Part shown: positions 1-11,643 of the stretch, in pieces
Position numbering within the stretch: position 1 is the stretch's first letter
How the letters are laid out: every line of letters begins with the position of its first letter
Assembly (NCBI GenBank): GCA_030762935.1
Contig: CM060880.1
Location: 18,779,001 to 18,843,000 of the forward strand
Reading direction: 5' to 3'
Length of the DNA stretch: 64,000 bases
DNA from: Hymenopus coronatus
Taxonomy: Eukaryota > Arthropoda > Insecta > Mantodea > Hymenopodidae
Notes under the pieces: generated by a model
The model's database searches: none
What the model saw: the letters and a program-made list of their open reading frames with translations, nothing else
What the model was told of the DNA's origin: nothing
Translations under genes and position numbers: made by a program

Positions 1-852
1 ACTTTAAAGCCACAGTAAACCATCACTGGGGCAATAGGCCTATTGAAAACGTCGCGTGCTATTCATAACGGGTCTGTTACAAAGAGAAACTTTTACGACA
101 GAAACACCTGTACATGACATTGTGGCACTGCATGCAGGTGAAAGTGAAAACGTATCAACAGGCTTGGCATTAATTGGCATAAAAACCTACAACCGAGGTC
201 TCTGACCTCATGAGTCAGTCAATGCGTGTGTGTTTACGTAAGAGAAAACGCCCGAGTTTTACGATTTCTCACCATTTGTTGCCAGTTTTATTTCTAAAAT
301 ATGAGGTAACCTATTACACGCAAATGTACAAAAACCAGAAGTGAAGAAGAAGAAAACAAAACAAAGAACGTATTCACAGAAACCAAAATAGGTAATTCGC
401 TACCTCGAGTAAAGTGTATCCGGCTGTTCTGACAATCAGCTTGTCTAAATACGTGTAGGTATACAGCGAATTTTATTTACTACCCTTCACCTAAATCAAA
501 GGAATTGTTGCATTCAGGTTAAAAACCTTGACTTCACGACTTCAAGAGGCTTCGTACATATTTCTGGGCTCCTAAGGACGAATGCATAGAAAGAAAGTCT
601 GTGCGCTTTTCAACACACATACACACTAAAATTCACTTTAATAAGTAAACATTCTAGTTAGGGATAGAAAACACTATTTTCTAACCAATTTTCCTTACCT
701 GTCCTTGGCATTTATGACAAAGAAAAGTTCATCTTTAATACATTCTTCTTGATGATGGCTTTAGTGATTTTGAAGTCTTTTTTAAGACACTGACATGACG
801 GATAAATTGTAAATTTGATTTGAATGATTCATAACAAAATATGGGAATAGTT
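1..852. other. AT-rich sequence, nothing recognised
   Basis: I found no open frame with a recognisable product, no tRNA-like promoter boxes and no inverted repeat. It ends where the first R1 copy begins. Confidence 0.5.
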
Positions 853-1432
853 CTACTTTCTCTGACGTGTACTATGTACCTAATTCCATTCAAAAATTCG
901 AAACCTAATACTTTGAGGCCCCTGGAATAAAATCATATTTAGAAAAAAAGTTCACATGCGCGCGTATGTATCTGAACAGCAGATCTCAAAAATGAAAAGT
1001 GAGTTAAATACCGAGCTTGACATTTAAGTTCCGCATCTTCTAAGGATGCGAAGGAAGATTTTCAGGAAATTTTATTAAATTCCATATGGTTAAGATATTT
1101 AATGAAAAATGCAATGATTATATTGCATTTTCTGGGAATAGCCTTTGATGATCTCTTCATTCTAGATGAGTTATCACCACACTGTAAATAATACACAAAT
1201 TATACCTATAACTTGCTAAAAAAAACACAATTTATGTTATTTAGATTTTTTTTTTGAGTTACCAACATCCGAGATATTTCGTGCTATCGCTTAAGTCTAG
1301 TTAATCTAGTGTAATTCCTTATTTCTGTTCTACTTAAAAGGAAGCAAGTAATAAAACCATTTTGCTAAAGTTTATCTTCATTAGCATTATGTGGGTAAAA
1401 TAATTATCTTTTCTAAGAATATTCTGTTTGCA
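853..1432 (+). repeat. R1 repeat copy, diverged
   Basis: It opens with ACTTTCTCTGACG and a GTACTATGTAC palindrome. The diagnostic blocks follow in order: AAAAATTCGA, AGGATGCGA, TTTTCTGGGAATAGCC, AAGGAAGCAAGTAATAAAACC and TTAGCATTATG. The 3' terminal hairpin is missing. SINE-A follows almost directly. Confidence 0.75.
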
Positions 1433-1439
1433 GAATAGG

Positions 1440-1712
1440 AAGAAATGGAAATGGAGTTTTATTTCAGAACGCTCTTTAACTACTGTGGTTCCCAGCGTCC
1501 TATTCTATCTTAGGCGCGAAAGACTCAGGGTTCTCTTTGTCAGAGGTGAGGCTCTTATAGTGCCGTAAATCTACGACAGGGGTACCAAAGCTTTACTTCC
1601 CTTCTGAAGGAAGTCATTCTAGGAGTTTTACGTCCGAAAAAAATCCATCATCCTCAGCCGGGTTTGAACCCGAGACATTGGGTACAAGAGCACAATAGGT
1701 AGAGAAAGTTAC
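1440..1712 (-). repeat. SINE-A copy (tRNA-derived)
   Basis: On the minus strand it has the Pol III B-box-like GGTTTGAACCC near 1660, then a body with the family marks CCTTCAGAAGGGAAG, TACGGCACTATAAGAG and AAAGAGCGTTC. The same body occurs at 8290, 17018, 26830, 38138, 39312 and 55793, which defines the family. This copy is diverged and lacks a clear duplication. Confidence 0.75.
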
Positions 1713-2044
1713 GTAACCACGTCAGATTTGTACTACTTTTGAAGAATGTATATTTTCGCGCACCCATTTAGAAAAATGTTTTAAATGTATTAAAATTCAG
1801 ACTAATTATTAGGAAACATCACTGACCATTTTAAATACTTAACGTAACTTGTCAAGTCAATTATACAAATTTAAATGGAACATTTGAATGTTCGGAAATC
1901 TGCAAAGATGTAATGTTGTATGCTTTTGTAACAATTATTTTTCGGATTATATGCATTTACTATACGATTATTTGTACCTGTCTCCTTAATATAGGTTTTT
2001 GATATGAACACTTGAGAAAAGTGTGGATTATTATTTATTACAAC
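1713..2044. other. no recognisable feature
   Basis: AT-rich sequence with no repeat block that I could align to other parts of the window. Confidence 0.4.
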
Positions 2045-2669
2045 AAACTTGGTATTTAAGTTTAGTATCTTCCAAGGATGCGACACGAAGATTTCCAACC
2101 CCCACCCCCAACTACCCTTTACATGGAAAAATTTTCGAATTTTTTTATTTCCTCCAACATGGCTCTAACGATTTTGATTACAATATCGTATATTAAAGAT
2201 GTTTACATGACAAGTAAAATGTATATCTTGAATTTTCTGAAGACATCTTTATTCTGAATGCATTTTGCGGAATTTTGCCTATCTGGTAAAACGTAAGAGA
2301 TAGATAAAAGCCTACTACACTCGTTAACGAACATGACTTATGTTATATACATTTTTTACCTGGAGTTTACCGTTTTTAAGATATTCTTTGATATTGATTT
2401 CAGTTTAAAAATATTTAATACTTTTCTCATCCGAGAACTTGTCAACACCTAACCACGCAAAGAATCTGATTTCTATATCATAGCAACCACATTTTAAAGC
2501 ATTTGACTGTCGGTTTAGCCTTTTCCCTTCTACCTATAAGCAACTAAGTAATAAAACCGTTTCTGCTAATAATTATTTGGACTAGCATGAAGTAGATAGA
2601 AGAATAGGCGTATTAACAATAATTTGTTACAGAGAGGTAGAAAAAGCCATGTGAATGGAACACATCAGA
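2045..2669 (+). repeat. R1 repeat copy, 5' truncated
   Basis: It starts at the palindromic block (ACAAACTTGGTATTTAAG), so the microsatellite and 5' hairpin are missing. It then runs through GGATGCGACACGAAG, the C-rich tract, AATTTTCTGAAGAC and AGCATGAAGTAGATAG to the 3' hairpin at 2647-2669. SINE-B abuts it in the T-run. Confidence 0.85.
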
Positions 2670-2932
2670 TTTTTTTATTGTTTCATTTTAACTTCCATGG
2701 TCCTTTCGGGGGCTTTGATTTGTGAAACAACTCGTCTGATCACAGTAGGTTATTGTCATTAGGTTTATCATTTTATATCATTAAAGACACACACACACAC
2801 TTTCACTCTCATATATATACTTCTAGACCCTGTGGAGGATAGGGAATAATTCTGGTTAAAGACAAATTTCCCGCCCCAGTCGGGAATCGAACACGAGACC
2901 TCGCTGACCACATCACGGAGGCAGTCTGTGGA
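2670..2932 (-). repeat. SINE-B copy with internal (GT)n
   Basis: On the minus strand the head carries GTGTTCGATTCCC (B-box-like, near 2890). The body has GAATTATTCCCTATCC, a short GT microsatellite (CA on the plus strand near 2790) and GTTGTTTCACAAATC. The A-rich tail is the T-run beginning at 2670. The same arrangement recurs at 40734, 51021 and 61040. Confidence 0.75.
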
Positions 2933-3261
2933 TTATTGACGACAAACCCATAGGACAGAGGTTGGTGTGAGCGACCTAGTAACCTATATTGGGCGTTGTC
3001 GTGGCAACAGTCCCATTGCTTTGAGGTGGTCGCCTGCCAGCCCAACTGAAATTAAACTCATCAATTCCATCCCATTTGCCCTGCCCAGAAACACTCACTC
3101 TCTTCCCTTTCAACGTCAATCAGAGGTGGAGCACTACCAAACAATTGCGTAGCATGGGAACTAACAAATGACATGCGCTGATAGGACCGTCTCTAATGTG
3201 CATCTATGAAATAATTACATTATCAAACACGCTTCAAAAGAAACTTGGGTATGAAATAAGC
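2933..3261. other. no recognisable feature
   Basis: Unique-looking sequence between SINE-B and the next R1 copy. It has short open frames on both strands, none with a recognisable domain. Confidence 0.4.
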
Positions 3262-3939
3262 TTTTACACCAGGCAAATAAGGGAGTACCATAGGTTAAGG
3301 TGATAGTCAAAAGCTGGTTGCTATGTGACTAAGTTCCTTTGCTTATATGGACACGAATTGAGAAAAGTATAAGTACTTTAAAACTGAACCCAATAACAAG
3401 GAATATCTCAAAACAGTCAACTCGACGAAAAAAAAAGTATATAACATAAATTGTGTTTTAACGAGATCTACATTTTTTTATTAAGTAAGTTGTTGCATAT
3501 ATCTTACGGTCTATGAGTTATGCAAAATTCCGCATGCCACATTCTCGAATAAGCATGCCTCAGAGACTATTCCCAGAAACTTTAAGATATACATTTTATT
3601 TTTCATGTAAATATTACATTTTAATCAAAATCGTTAGAGCCATGTTTTAGAAAACAAAAATTCTTTTTTTCCATGTAAAGGACAGTTAGGGTGGGGGGAT
3701 TTTCTTGAAAATCTTCGTATCACATCAACTTTAATACCAAGTTTGGTATTTAACGGTATTTTCGTTTTTGAACTATGCTGCCCATAGACACACACACAGG
3801 GATATTTTTTCTAAAAAGGCATTTTTTGGACTCAGGGAATCTCAAAACGTGTACTTCCGATAAAATCTTGGTATCGAATTTTTAGGTGCAATACAATACC
3901 TTCTCTATACATTACGTACATAGTACGTATAGAGAAGGT
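3262..3939 (-). repeat. R1 repeat copy, 3' truncated
   Basis: Sense is on the minus strand. The 5' terminus with its hairpin (CTATACATTACGTACATAG) is at 3900-3939. Reading leftward come the CA microsatellite near 3788, the palindrome and the C-rich tract. About the last 150 bp of the family's 3' end are missing beyond 3262. A four-base A-run joins it to the next copy. Confidence 0.85.
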
Positions 3940-3944
3940 AAAAA

Positions 3945-4341
3945 TCTTATGTGTTGCACTCACACGACGTTCTCTAGCTGCTCTACACACAAACTTCTTA
4001 CAAAAGATTGTTCTTCTTTCTACACAATGCTAGTCCATGTAAAGATTAGCAGAATGTTCTTATTACTTAGTGCCTTATAATTAGAAGGGAACTAAAGGAA
4101 TGCACTAGGCTAAAGTGATAGTCAAATGTTTTAAAAACTGTCATTATGCAATTGTCATTTAAAGAGTTTCTTTGCTTGGCTAGGAGTAGAGCAAAAGAAA
4201 AACGGACACTTCCTGTCTGAGAGAAGTATAAGTACTTTACAATTGCAACCAATAACAAAACGGTCAACTCCACAAAAAATGTAGGTATATGACATAAATT
4301 GTGTGTTTTAACGAGATTTACATTTTTCATGCATAAGTTTT

Positions 4342-4411
<70 letters not shown>

Positions 4412-4873
4412 GATTTACTGGTCATGCAACACTCAGCAAAATTCATCCATAACAAACAAGTCTTCAGAAGCTATTCAAGCTAGAAAATTCAAGATATAAA
4501 TGTTATTTGTGATGGAAATGGCTTTAATATGTGGTATTTTAGTCAAAATCGTTAGAGCCATTTTTAAGAAAATCAACATTTTCGAATTTTTTCCCATGTA
4601 AAGGGCAGTTGGTGGTGGGGGAATTTTCTTGAAAATCGTGTCGCATCCTTGGAAGATACCAAACCTAAATACCAAGTTTGGTATTTAACGGTCTTTTCGC
4701 TTTTGAGCTCTGCTGTCCGCAGACACACACATGCGGACCTTTTGCTAAAAATATTTTTTTCGGACTCAGGGGACCCCAAAACATATATTTCTGGCGAATT
4801 CTCGGTATCGAATTTTTGGGTGGAATACCTTCTCTATCCACTATGTACATTGTACATGCAGGCTAGAGAAAGT
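3945..4873 (-). repeat. R1 repeat copy, full length
   Basis: Complete from the 3' hairpin (plus-strand TCTTATGTGTTGCACTCAC) to the 5' terminus CTAGAGAAAGT at 4863-4873. It lies head-to-tail with the copy at 3262-3939. A long (CT)n run at 4344-4408 has expanded where other copies read TGTCTATCTCTTACGG. Confidence 0.9.
4344..4408 (+). repeat. (CT)n microsatellite inside R1
   Basis: Perfect CT run of about 65 bp. Its position matches the TCTCTTA motif of other R1 copies, so the expansion probably began in that motif. Confidence 0.97.
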
Positions 4874-5573
4874 AATACAACATTGTAATGCAAGTGTGCT
4901 GAGTGCATCATTGGAGATTGAGGAACGGTTTGACATTCAAGCGAACTCCATCTTCTATTCGTACCTCCGAGATTCTCCAATGCAGTTAACGCATGTGTAT
5001 TGCATACTATTTGCTCAATGCTCTGGGCAATAGAATTAGTACTTAAGCGAAAATAACATTAATTGCAACAGCTGTTGAACATAGTGGTTTCAGTAACAAG
5101 TTCACCAACACTAACCTTGGCGACATTAACCTTAATAACTTCCATGGGCGGGATTAAAATAAATAAGTAAATAAAAATAAATCACCGAAAAATATTTACA
5201 TTCTTATCTCTCGAAATATCAAATATATCTTAAGGAAATGCTGCATTTAAAACAACATTATGCTTTTAATCATCCCACAGTCTAGTATGGGTAGCTGCCT
5301 GGGTCCGATTTCGAACCTTGGTTGGGGTGAACTGCCTGTATAAGATTCTTTTTCTGGAAAACATTAGTTGGTGCCTTAACTCTTGAATCCAGAGATTATT
5401 TGAGGATATATTTCCATTTCCCTCACTGTCTCTGCAATGCTTAGCAGCAAACTAAGTAAAAATTGAGAAAGGTGATATTTAACATTCCTAACACTTTCTC
5501 TACACATATCCTTTTCTAACCTATTCTATAACATCCTTATATAATGACTGTTTTTTTCTGCCTACTTCTTGAA
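4874..5573. other. intergenic; SINE-F-like relic near 5280-5365
   Basis: Most of this stretch is unrecognised. At 5280-5365 GTCCGATTTCGAACCTTGG followed by TGGGGTGAACTG resembles the B box and following sequence of the SINE at 56525 (GGTTCGAATCTC, TGGGGTGAGTTACC). The A box is not convincing. Confidence 0.35.
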
Positions 5574-6300
5574 GTGATGTGTTGCATACACATAACTTTA
5601 TCTACCTATTCTGCAGCAAATTATTTTTACATAAGTTTATTCCTTTCTCTACTTCGTAACCAAGATAAATATTAGCGGTAATGGTTTTATTACTTAATTC
5701 CTTGTAATTAGAAGGGAAATAAAGGAATACACGATGATAAGTGATAGTCAGATATTTTAAAAGCCAGTGCTTATGTGATGCAACTGAAATTACCTTCCCT
5801 TTTTGGATGAAAAAATGAATAACGACTTCCCATTTGAGAAAAACCTAAGTATTGGAAAATAGCATGGAATATTTCGAGATGATTAATTTCATTATTTGTA
5901 TTTTCATTATTTACAGTTTACCAATTATGTAAAAATCATCCAAAATGAAGGGTTGTTCCGAGGCTATTTTCAACAAAATAAATATATGCATTTTTATTTG
6001 TCATGTAGCTTTATTATACGGCATTCTAATCAAAACCGTTAGCCATTTTTGAGAAAATCAGACATTTCGAAAAGTGTTCTTTGTAAAGGGTGGTGGGTTA
6101 GGGGGATTTTCCTGAAGCTCTTCGTGTAGCATACTGGACGATACTGAACTTTAATGAGTATTTAACGGACTTCTCATTTTTGAGTGATGCTGCACCGCAC
6201 ACGCACGAACCTTTTTCAACAAATGCTGGATTCAGAGGGTCTCAAACATATTTCCGGTGAAATATCGGTATCGAATACTTTCTCTACTGTATAATGTGTA
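5574..6300 (-). repeat. R1 repeat copy, diverged
   Basis: It holds plus-strand GATGTGTTGCATACACATAAC at the left end (3' hairpin), then AAATATTAGCGGTAATGG, TTCTAATCAAAACCGTTAG, TGTAAAGGGTGGTGG and TATCGGTATCGAATAC. The microsatellite is only a short CACACG. The 5' terminus near 6290 is poorly preserved. Confidence 0.8.
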
Positions 6301-6842
6301 TGAAATATATACATTTTATTCTTAATACCAATTTTTCACACATCCCCTATTCCTTTTTTAAACTTGAATGTACCTTCAGGCAATATACTGCCTGTTTCAT
6401 CTTCAAAGATTCTCCAGAACTTCTCCGTATCGGACATTATAGTTGTTCGATATTCTTTCTTTGTTCTTAACATTTATGAAATTCTTCTCTGATGTATTAT
6501 TTCAGTTTATGTGATCTAATTCTTTGCATCTATTCCTACACATTTACTTTCTGAAGCGTAAGATGTACCTTTTTCTATTTTATTTTACGTCGCTTTAACT
6601 ACGTGGTCATATCGCAATGCATCTGTTAGGTGAAATTGTTGAGTAGCCAGTGGCAAAGAGCCTTCAGGGTCTCATTCCTGTACCATACCACGTTGGGATG
6701 AGCCAACGCTTAACTGAACCACAGCTACAGTCCAATCTAGCTACTTCACTATCTGTGAATAGTAAGCAACGCAATCGCTATTAGCATTTATTTTCATTGT
6801 TACTATTGTTTTACACTTAGATGGAACAGATTGAAGGAAACC

Positions 6843-6896
<54 letters not shown>

Positions 6897-7011
6897 TGTT
6901 ACATATATTTTGAGAAAATAAACAAATTTTAATATGCACTGTCGTTTGATTGGAGCCGATTTTTCTAAACAAATTATTTGTTTGTTTATATATTCGTTCA
7001 TTAAGGCGTCC
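6301..7011. other. no gene seen; contains a (TA)n run
   Basis: AT-rich sequence. The (TA)n run is at 6845-6886. A modest tRNA-like or SINE-like stretch near 6590-6720 (GTGGTCATATCGC) was not good enough to call. Confidence 0.4.
6845..6886. repeat. (TA)n microsatellite
   Basis: Perfect TA dinucleotide run of about 42 bp, not inside a recognisable R1 copy. Confidence 0.97.
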
Positions 7012-7103
7012 TTAACACGTTGTTTCCGGTGACATTTCGATACTGAATTTCAAAGTAGAATTCAATATGTCCTTAACTTAAATGTTAAGCGCTAGAGAAG
7101 GTA
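7012..7103 (-). repeat. R1 5'-end fragment
   Basis: Plus-strand TTTCCGGTGACATTTCGATAC, then AGAATTCAATATGTCC and CTAGAGAAGGTAAA match the 5' terminal part of R1. The rest of the element is absent. Confidence 0.65.
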
Positions 7104-8289
7104 AATCAAGAAAAAAAATCACAACGTAAAGAAGTAGCCCTTAGTTCTTGTTTATTTTTCAGTAATGAAACAGAGCATGAAATGGTATTCACAGTAATAT
7201 GTAGGTATGACAATTTATGAATTAAAGTTTGAGCAAAGCATTAGCGCTGGGCATGCAAATAAGCTTCTAGACACTGCTCTTCTAAATAGAGAGATTTATT
7301 TTCAAAAATAATTTTACTTGGCAAGTACTCAAGGTTTAATATGGGTACTTATAGTAAAGAAGTATTGGAATTTTCTTAAATTTTCTGGCGCAATGCTCAA
7401 TGTTTGAGAAATATATGTTTTTATATAATGTAAATATTCTTTTCACTTAAATACATTGTTTGGTTGTCAGTTGCTTCTATATATAATTGTATGCCTACCT
7501 TATGTCCTTATGTGCATACTGAAGCTAAGATGGACTTACCTGAAAGCAAGAAAAATAGATGTCAGTATGGTTATTTCATTAATACTAAACATTTAAACAT
7601 CTTATATGCTATAATCACTTAAATTCCTCTGCTCATCATAAAGTCATATATTCACATTCATTAAAATGTGATTGCTCTATCCACGATATTCACGATTTAC
7701 CTTTGTATAAAAATTATCACAAAATACGTACAACAACCAAAACCTACGTTCAAATGATCCTCGTAAGCACAGAGGAGTAAATTCAGAAATCATAGCAACA
7801 CCTTCTAAGACAAAAAATCGGAAACTTCCACGCATCTTCCGTCAGATAAAGCCCTTACATTTTAAATGTAGCATCAAATATGTCTTAAATGCACGTTTTA
7901 ATATGCTGTACCTTTTCATGGATTAAGCTTTTGACTATTTTTTACAGTTTCCCGGTCAAAAAAAAATATTCAATCGAATGAATCAAGTGACGTGTTTTAT
8001 TAATCGGGCATATATTTTACACATGTGTTAGAAGAAAGGGGAAGGTAGCACTGAATACGGCAAACGTATTCAAACTGTTTTAAATTAAGATAATAACAAA
8101 TAAAGCGTTACCAGACAAGGTCAGTAAAAAAGTGTCAAATCCACACACGCTAGAAGGACGACAATGATATTTTTTTTTTATAGAAAATCAAGCAAGGATT
8201 TAGTTTTTTTAAACAAGTTAGATTATTTCCCCTTTGTCATAAATAAAATTTTGAATTTCATGAAACCAGTCCTTAAAGCTACTAATGAA
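7104..8289. other. no recognisable feature
   Basis: About 1.2 kb of AT-rich sequence. Short frames here show no known domain. I could not align it to any family in the window. Confidence 0.4.
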
Positions 8290-8525
8290 AGCGGAATTTT
8301 ATTGTGGACGCTCTTAACTACTATGGTACTTAGCATCCCCTATATTGAGCATGAAAAACCTGAAATTTTGTTCAAGGGGGCTCTTATCAGACTTAAGATT
8401 CTTTAACGTGCTGTAAATCTACGACACGGCTTTACTTCCGAAGGAAGACAGTGTAAGGAGTTTTACACCCGAAAATACATCGCCTTCCCCCGCGTTTGAA
8501 CCCAGACCTCGGACACTAGTCCAGC
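8290..8525 (-). repeat. SINE-A copy, diverged
   Basis: Minus-strand body with the family marks: AAGAGCGTCCAC, TTTACAGCACGTTAAAG, TCTTCCTTCGGAAGTAAAG and the B-box relic TTCAAACGC near 8500. The head is only partly conserved. Confidence 0.7.
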
Positions 8526-8769
8526 ATGGTGCCTGTCCTTAAACCACGGAGAGCGACTTGAAGCGACTTGGGGCACTTCACAAACCTATTTTTTTTTATA
8601 ATTTCTACTGCTTCATCTGATGACGAAAAAGTAATTCCACGCAGTTTACCTTTCATTTTTGGAAATAAAAATAAATCACAATGTTAGGTCAGGGGTGTAT
8701 AGTGCAGGATCCATGACCTTCAGACCATCTAGATACTCAGTTGTTAGTTCTGCTGTATGCAACAATGAA

Positions 8770-8998
8770 TGGTCATGATGTACATAGTGTATTGAGAAGG
8801 TATTGTAATGCACCCAAAAATTTGATACCGAGATTTCGCCGGAAATACACATCTTGAGACCCCCTGAATAAAAACAAATATAAAAATGTCCCTGTGTGTG
8901 TGGGCAGCATAGCTCAAAAACGAAAAGTCCATTAAAAACGAAACTTGGTATTTACGTTTGATATTTTCCAAGGATGAGACACGAAGATATTTTTCCAG
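8770..8998 (+). repeat. R1 5'-end fragment
   Basis: It starts in the terminal hairpin (ATGTACATAGTG), then CACCCAAAAATTTGATACCG, GTGTGTGTGGGCAGCATAGC, AAACTTGGTATTTACG and GGATGAGACACGAAG. It stops at about 8998. Confidence 0.8.
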
Positions 8999-9559
8999 AA
9001 CTTTCTGCACCAATAAACGCGTTGTGTTTTTGATTGCTGCAGAAAATATTGTTTATGTGGAATTCACCGACAACGAAGTTTTCTTACTGTGTCAATCTCG
9101 TAACGGATAATTTACGACGAAACACCTGGTCGAAGGCGGTCACGCCCAGAAGCAAACAGTAGATGCACCATCAACTGACTCACGATGCGACATGGAGTAA
9201 AACCTGTATCACTGACGGCGATCGCGGAAGTATTCCATACAAAAAGAATGGCTTTCTTGAAAATCGTGTGTTGCGAGAGCTTCCTTGTAGATAAAGGATC
9301 TGAAGATTCCCTAGTCAAGCCCATTTCATGCATGGTCATGGGAGGATACCTGAAGGCCATAATACCACCGAATAACTATAATTCGAACAGGGGAAATCCT
9401 TTTAATTACAGTACATCGACGAAGCCAAGTCATTTCCTTATGCGTCTGTTGCATCCGTTCCTCGTTTTATACCTAGAGTCACGTCTAACGGCTACAGCAG
9501 CCTAGCACGCCATTGCACTATCAACTTTTACGAGGAACGTTTGAGAAGTTCCCAAAAAG
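8999..9559. other. unassigned, beside mariner relic
   Basis: Open frames exist on both strands (for example plus 9185-9505 and minus 9112-9360), but neither has a recognisable domain. Because it lies next to a decayed mariner it may include that element's 3' part or a second decayed element. Confidence 0.3.
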
Positions 9560-10040
9560 GTTACCACAGCATTTTCACAATGTTCTATTTTTTAACATAT
9601 TATCGCTTGTCATCAATGAACTGGCACAGACATGCTGCATGACTTTTATCCCGACGCGCAAGTCAGATTCTTCCAGGTATGCAAAATATGTCTCGACTGA
9701 TGAAGTTCTTCATTGGTCAAAAATGCTTTTCCACCATGAAACATCCTCAGGTTAGGGAAAAGATGCAAGTCTGGTGTAGCTAAGTAGGGGAATGAGGTGG
9801 ATGTGGCAGTAATCATTTCCCATTTTATTGATTTTCGCCGTTGCAACAACACGTGGGACGGCGAGCATTATCTTGATGAAAGATTCTTTGCTAAACACGA
9901 CCTTTTCTAGCGTATTTAGCCTTCAATTGTTCTAGAACGTTAGCATGGTAGATTTTCCACGGGGGAAGAAACTCGATTAGCAGCACAACTTGGTATTCCA
10001 GAAAACCCGCTGTGATCTTCCCGACCGATTTTATACTTGG
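9560..10040 (-). pseudogene. mariner transposase relic
   Basis: Minus-strand translations, pieced across frames, recover the C-terminal half of a mariner transposase. KIGREDHSGF lies near 10038, EQLKAKYARKG near 9930 and HQDNARRP (the second catalytic Asp region) near 9870. A PDLHLFPNL...GGKAF.TNEEL segment lies at 9790-9690. At least two frame changes and internal stops show it is dead. Mariner enzymes cut and paste DNA at TA targets with a DDD triad. Here the third-Asp motif survives as ATPDLHLF, while the N-terminal DNA-binding part was not found. I could not find terminal inverted repeats. It is clearly a different, older copy from the mariner at 54468. Confidence 0.7.
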
Positions 10041-10429
10041 TATTTACATGGCACAGAGTTTTTAAAAATGGTGTTAAACACCGTTCTTACTACAGACACC
10101 ATCACAGCGGTGGAGCATGAAATGAAGTATGGGAAAGGGAATTTGGCAAGGAAACATTCAAAGTCTAAATTTAGGAAACCTTGACAATTTCGAGTTATAA
10201 AGGCTGAGGAAAACCCCTCAATCAGGGAGTGATGGTATTAGCGGGATTTGAACTGTGGATCTACCGCCCACGATTGCGTGCCTTAAGCACCCCACCCTTT
10301 CTGATAGATGAAGTCACCCTTTAAACCAAAGATAGATTTCAACGACCACAAGCTTATTAGCCATATTATTTATATTAATAGCTAGTCTTCTATCCAGTTA
10401 GGTTATCCACAATATTACGTAGAGCACTG
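10041..10429. other. intergenic; tRNA-like SINE relic near 10203-10312
   Basis: On the minus strand, 10312-10203 reads GGGTGCTTAAGGC followed by CAGTTCAAATCCCGC, which resemble A and B boxes of a tRNA-derived SINE, then GGGGTTTTCCTCAGCC. No second good copy was found to confirm a family. Confidence 0.35.
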
Positions 10430-10545
10430 CCTACTATGCAAAAGGTCCCAGGTTGGGCGGAAGAGGGAATTTTCCTCTAGCCAAGATTATTTCCTATTCT
10501 CCCCTGAGTCTGTTTGAGGGTATGAACTAATGAATAAAAATATAA
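10430..10545 (+). repeat. SINE-B-like relic
   Basis: GGTCCCAGGTTGGGCGG, then GGGAATTTTCCTCTAGCC, AAGATTATTTCCTATTC and CTGAGTCTG resemble the head and body of SINE-B in the plus orientation, without the microsatellite and tail. Confidence 0.4.
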
Positions 10546-10681
10546 AGAAAGAAGGGGGAACAGAATGATAACAGTGCACGAGTTAACACCAGTACCATAG
10601 ACGTATTCTAAAGGGCGATACCGCCGATATGGCCGTGCAGTTGAAGGCGAGATTTAAATGGAACAAAATAAATGCTCCAAA

Positions 10682-10822
10682 TTATGCATTAAGTGGTTAG
10701 TTACATTGAGCAGACATAAACATAAAAAGTCAAGTTGCGAGGGAGAAAATGACTATTTCAATTTATGCAACAAGTGGTTAGTTACATTGAACAGAGATAA
10801 ATAACATAAAAAAGTTGCGAGG
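10682..10822. repeat. two-copy direct duplication, period about 80 bp
   Basis: TTATGCA...AAGTGGTTAGTTACATTGA...CATAAAAA...AGTTGCGAGG occurs at 10682-10743 and again at 10762-10822 with few differences. No other copy was noticed in the window. Confidence 0.85.
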
Positions 10823-10894
10823 AAAAGAAAGAAGAAAACTCGCAAAGTTTCAAGCAGGCACATTAGGCAACGTACGTGGTTAAGTGTGCACTGA

Positions 10895-11010
10895 CAACTA
10901 GAAATATTTCTAAAATATTTGACGCAAACTGCGTGTTTTAATGAGCTTTACATAAGCTTTTGTCCGTCTCTTATCATTTCCCAATTATCAAAATTGTGCA
11001 GTATTCAATC
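10895..11010 (-). repeat. R1 internal fragment
   Basis: Plus-strand GCGTGTTTTAATGAGCTTTAC, then TTTTGTCCGTCTCTTATC and AATTATCAAAATTGTGC correspond to the middle of R1 antisense. Confidence 0.45.
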
Positions 11011-11643
11011 AGTATGAAGAGAGTTTACAAACCATTGAGAGAAGAGTCAATATATAATCATCGTCTAGGCATCATTTATTCCATCATTGAACTGTTCCTT
11101 TCGCGGCCAATGAAGAAGATCCTGGTCCCTCCATCTCAGATACGGACGTTTTCTCTTCTTTTCCGCTTTGGGTTATATTCTAAATATTTCTTAGTATTCT
11201 GGAGCATTGTATTCATTGTAAAATTATGTTCTTTACAGTTGTTTTTTATTTTCTACAATTTTGTCCCTTAATCTAAAATTATTTAACGCTTGCTTAATAT
11301 CTTTTTAACCGTTCTACTATAATCCCCAACCGCTCTTAGGAATCTCATTTCAACTGTTTTTACAGCACTAACCTAGGCCCCCCCCCATACCTAGGAGAAA
11401 TGCCGGCACTTTACAAAACTTCATCTGCATCTCTTTCTTTGTCTTTTTATTTATCTAAATTTTCACTTTTCTTTTCATTTGTTTAATTTTATCTCAAATC
11501 TGGTATCCTCTAATTTATCCCAAACAGTTAAAATATGTTTACTAGTTCGATTTTTTTTATCGCACTTTTAGATTTTTACATTCATTACCGGTGAACACCA
11601 TTATTTTAGTTTTATTTACTGATGTTAATTACAAGTTTTTATT
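11011..11643. other. no recognisable feature
   Basis: It contains a 103-codon frame (plus 10960-11271) that starts inside an R1 fragment and is rich in hydrophobic residues without a known domain. It is best read as chance. Confidence 0.4.

Noticed and set aside
3945..4873. R1 as an LTR element or SINE.
   Set aside because: There are no TG...CA direct terminal repeats or primer-binding site, and no Pol III boxes. The ends are inverted and hairpin-forming instead.
9185..9505. A 106-codon plus-strand frame, considered as a gene.
   Set aside because: It opposes another frame, has no domain, and lies beside a decayed mariner, so it is more likely transposon debris.
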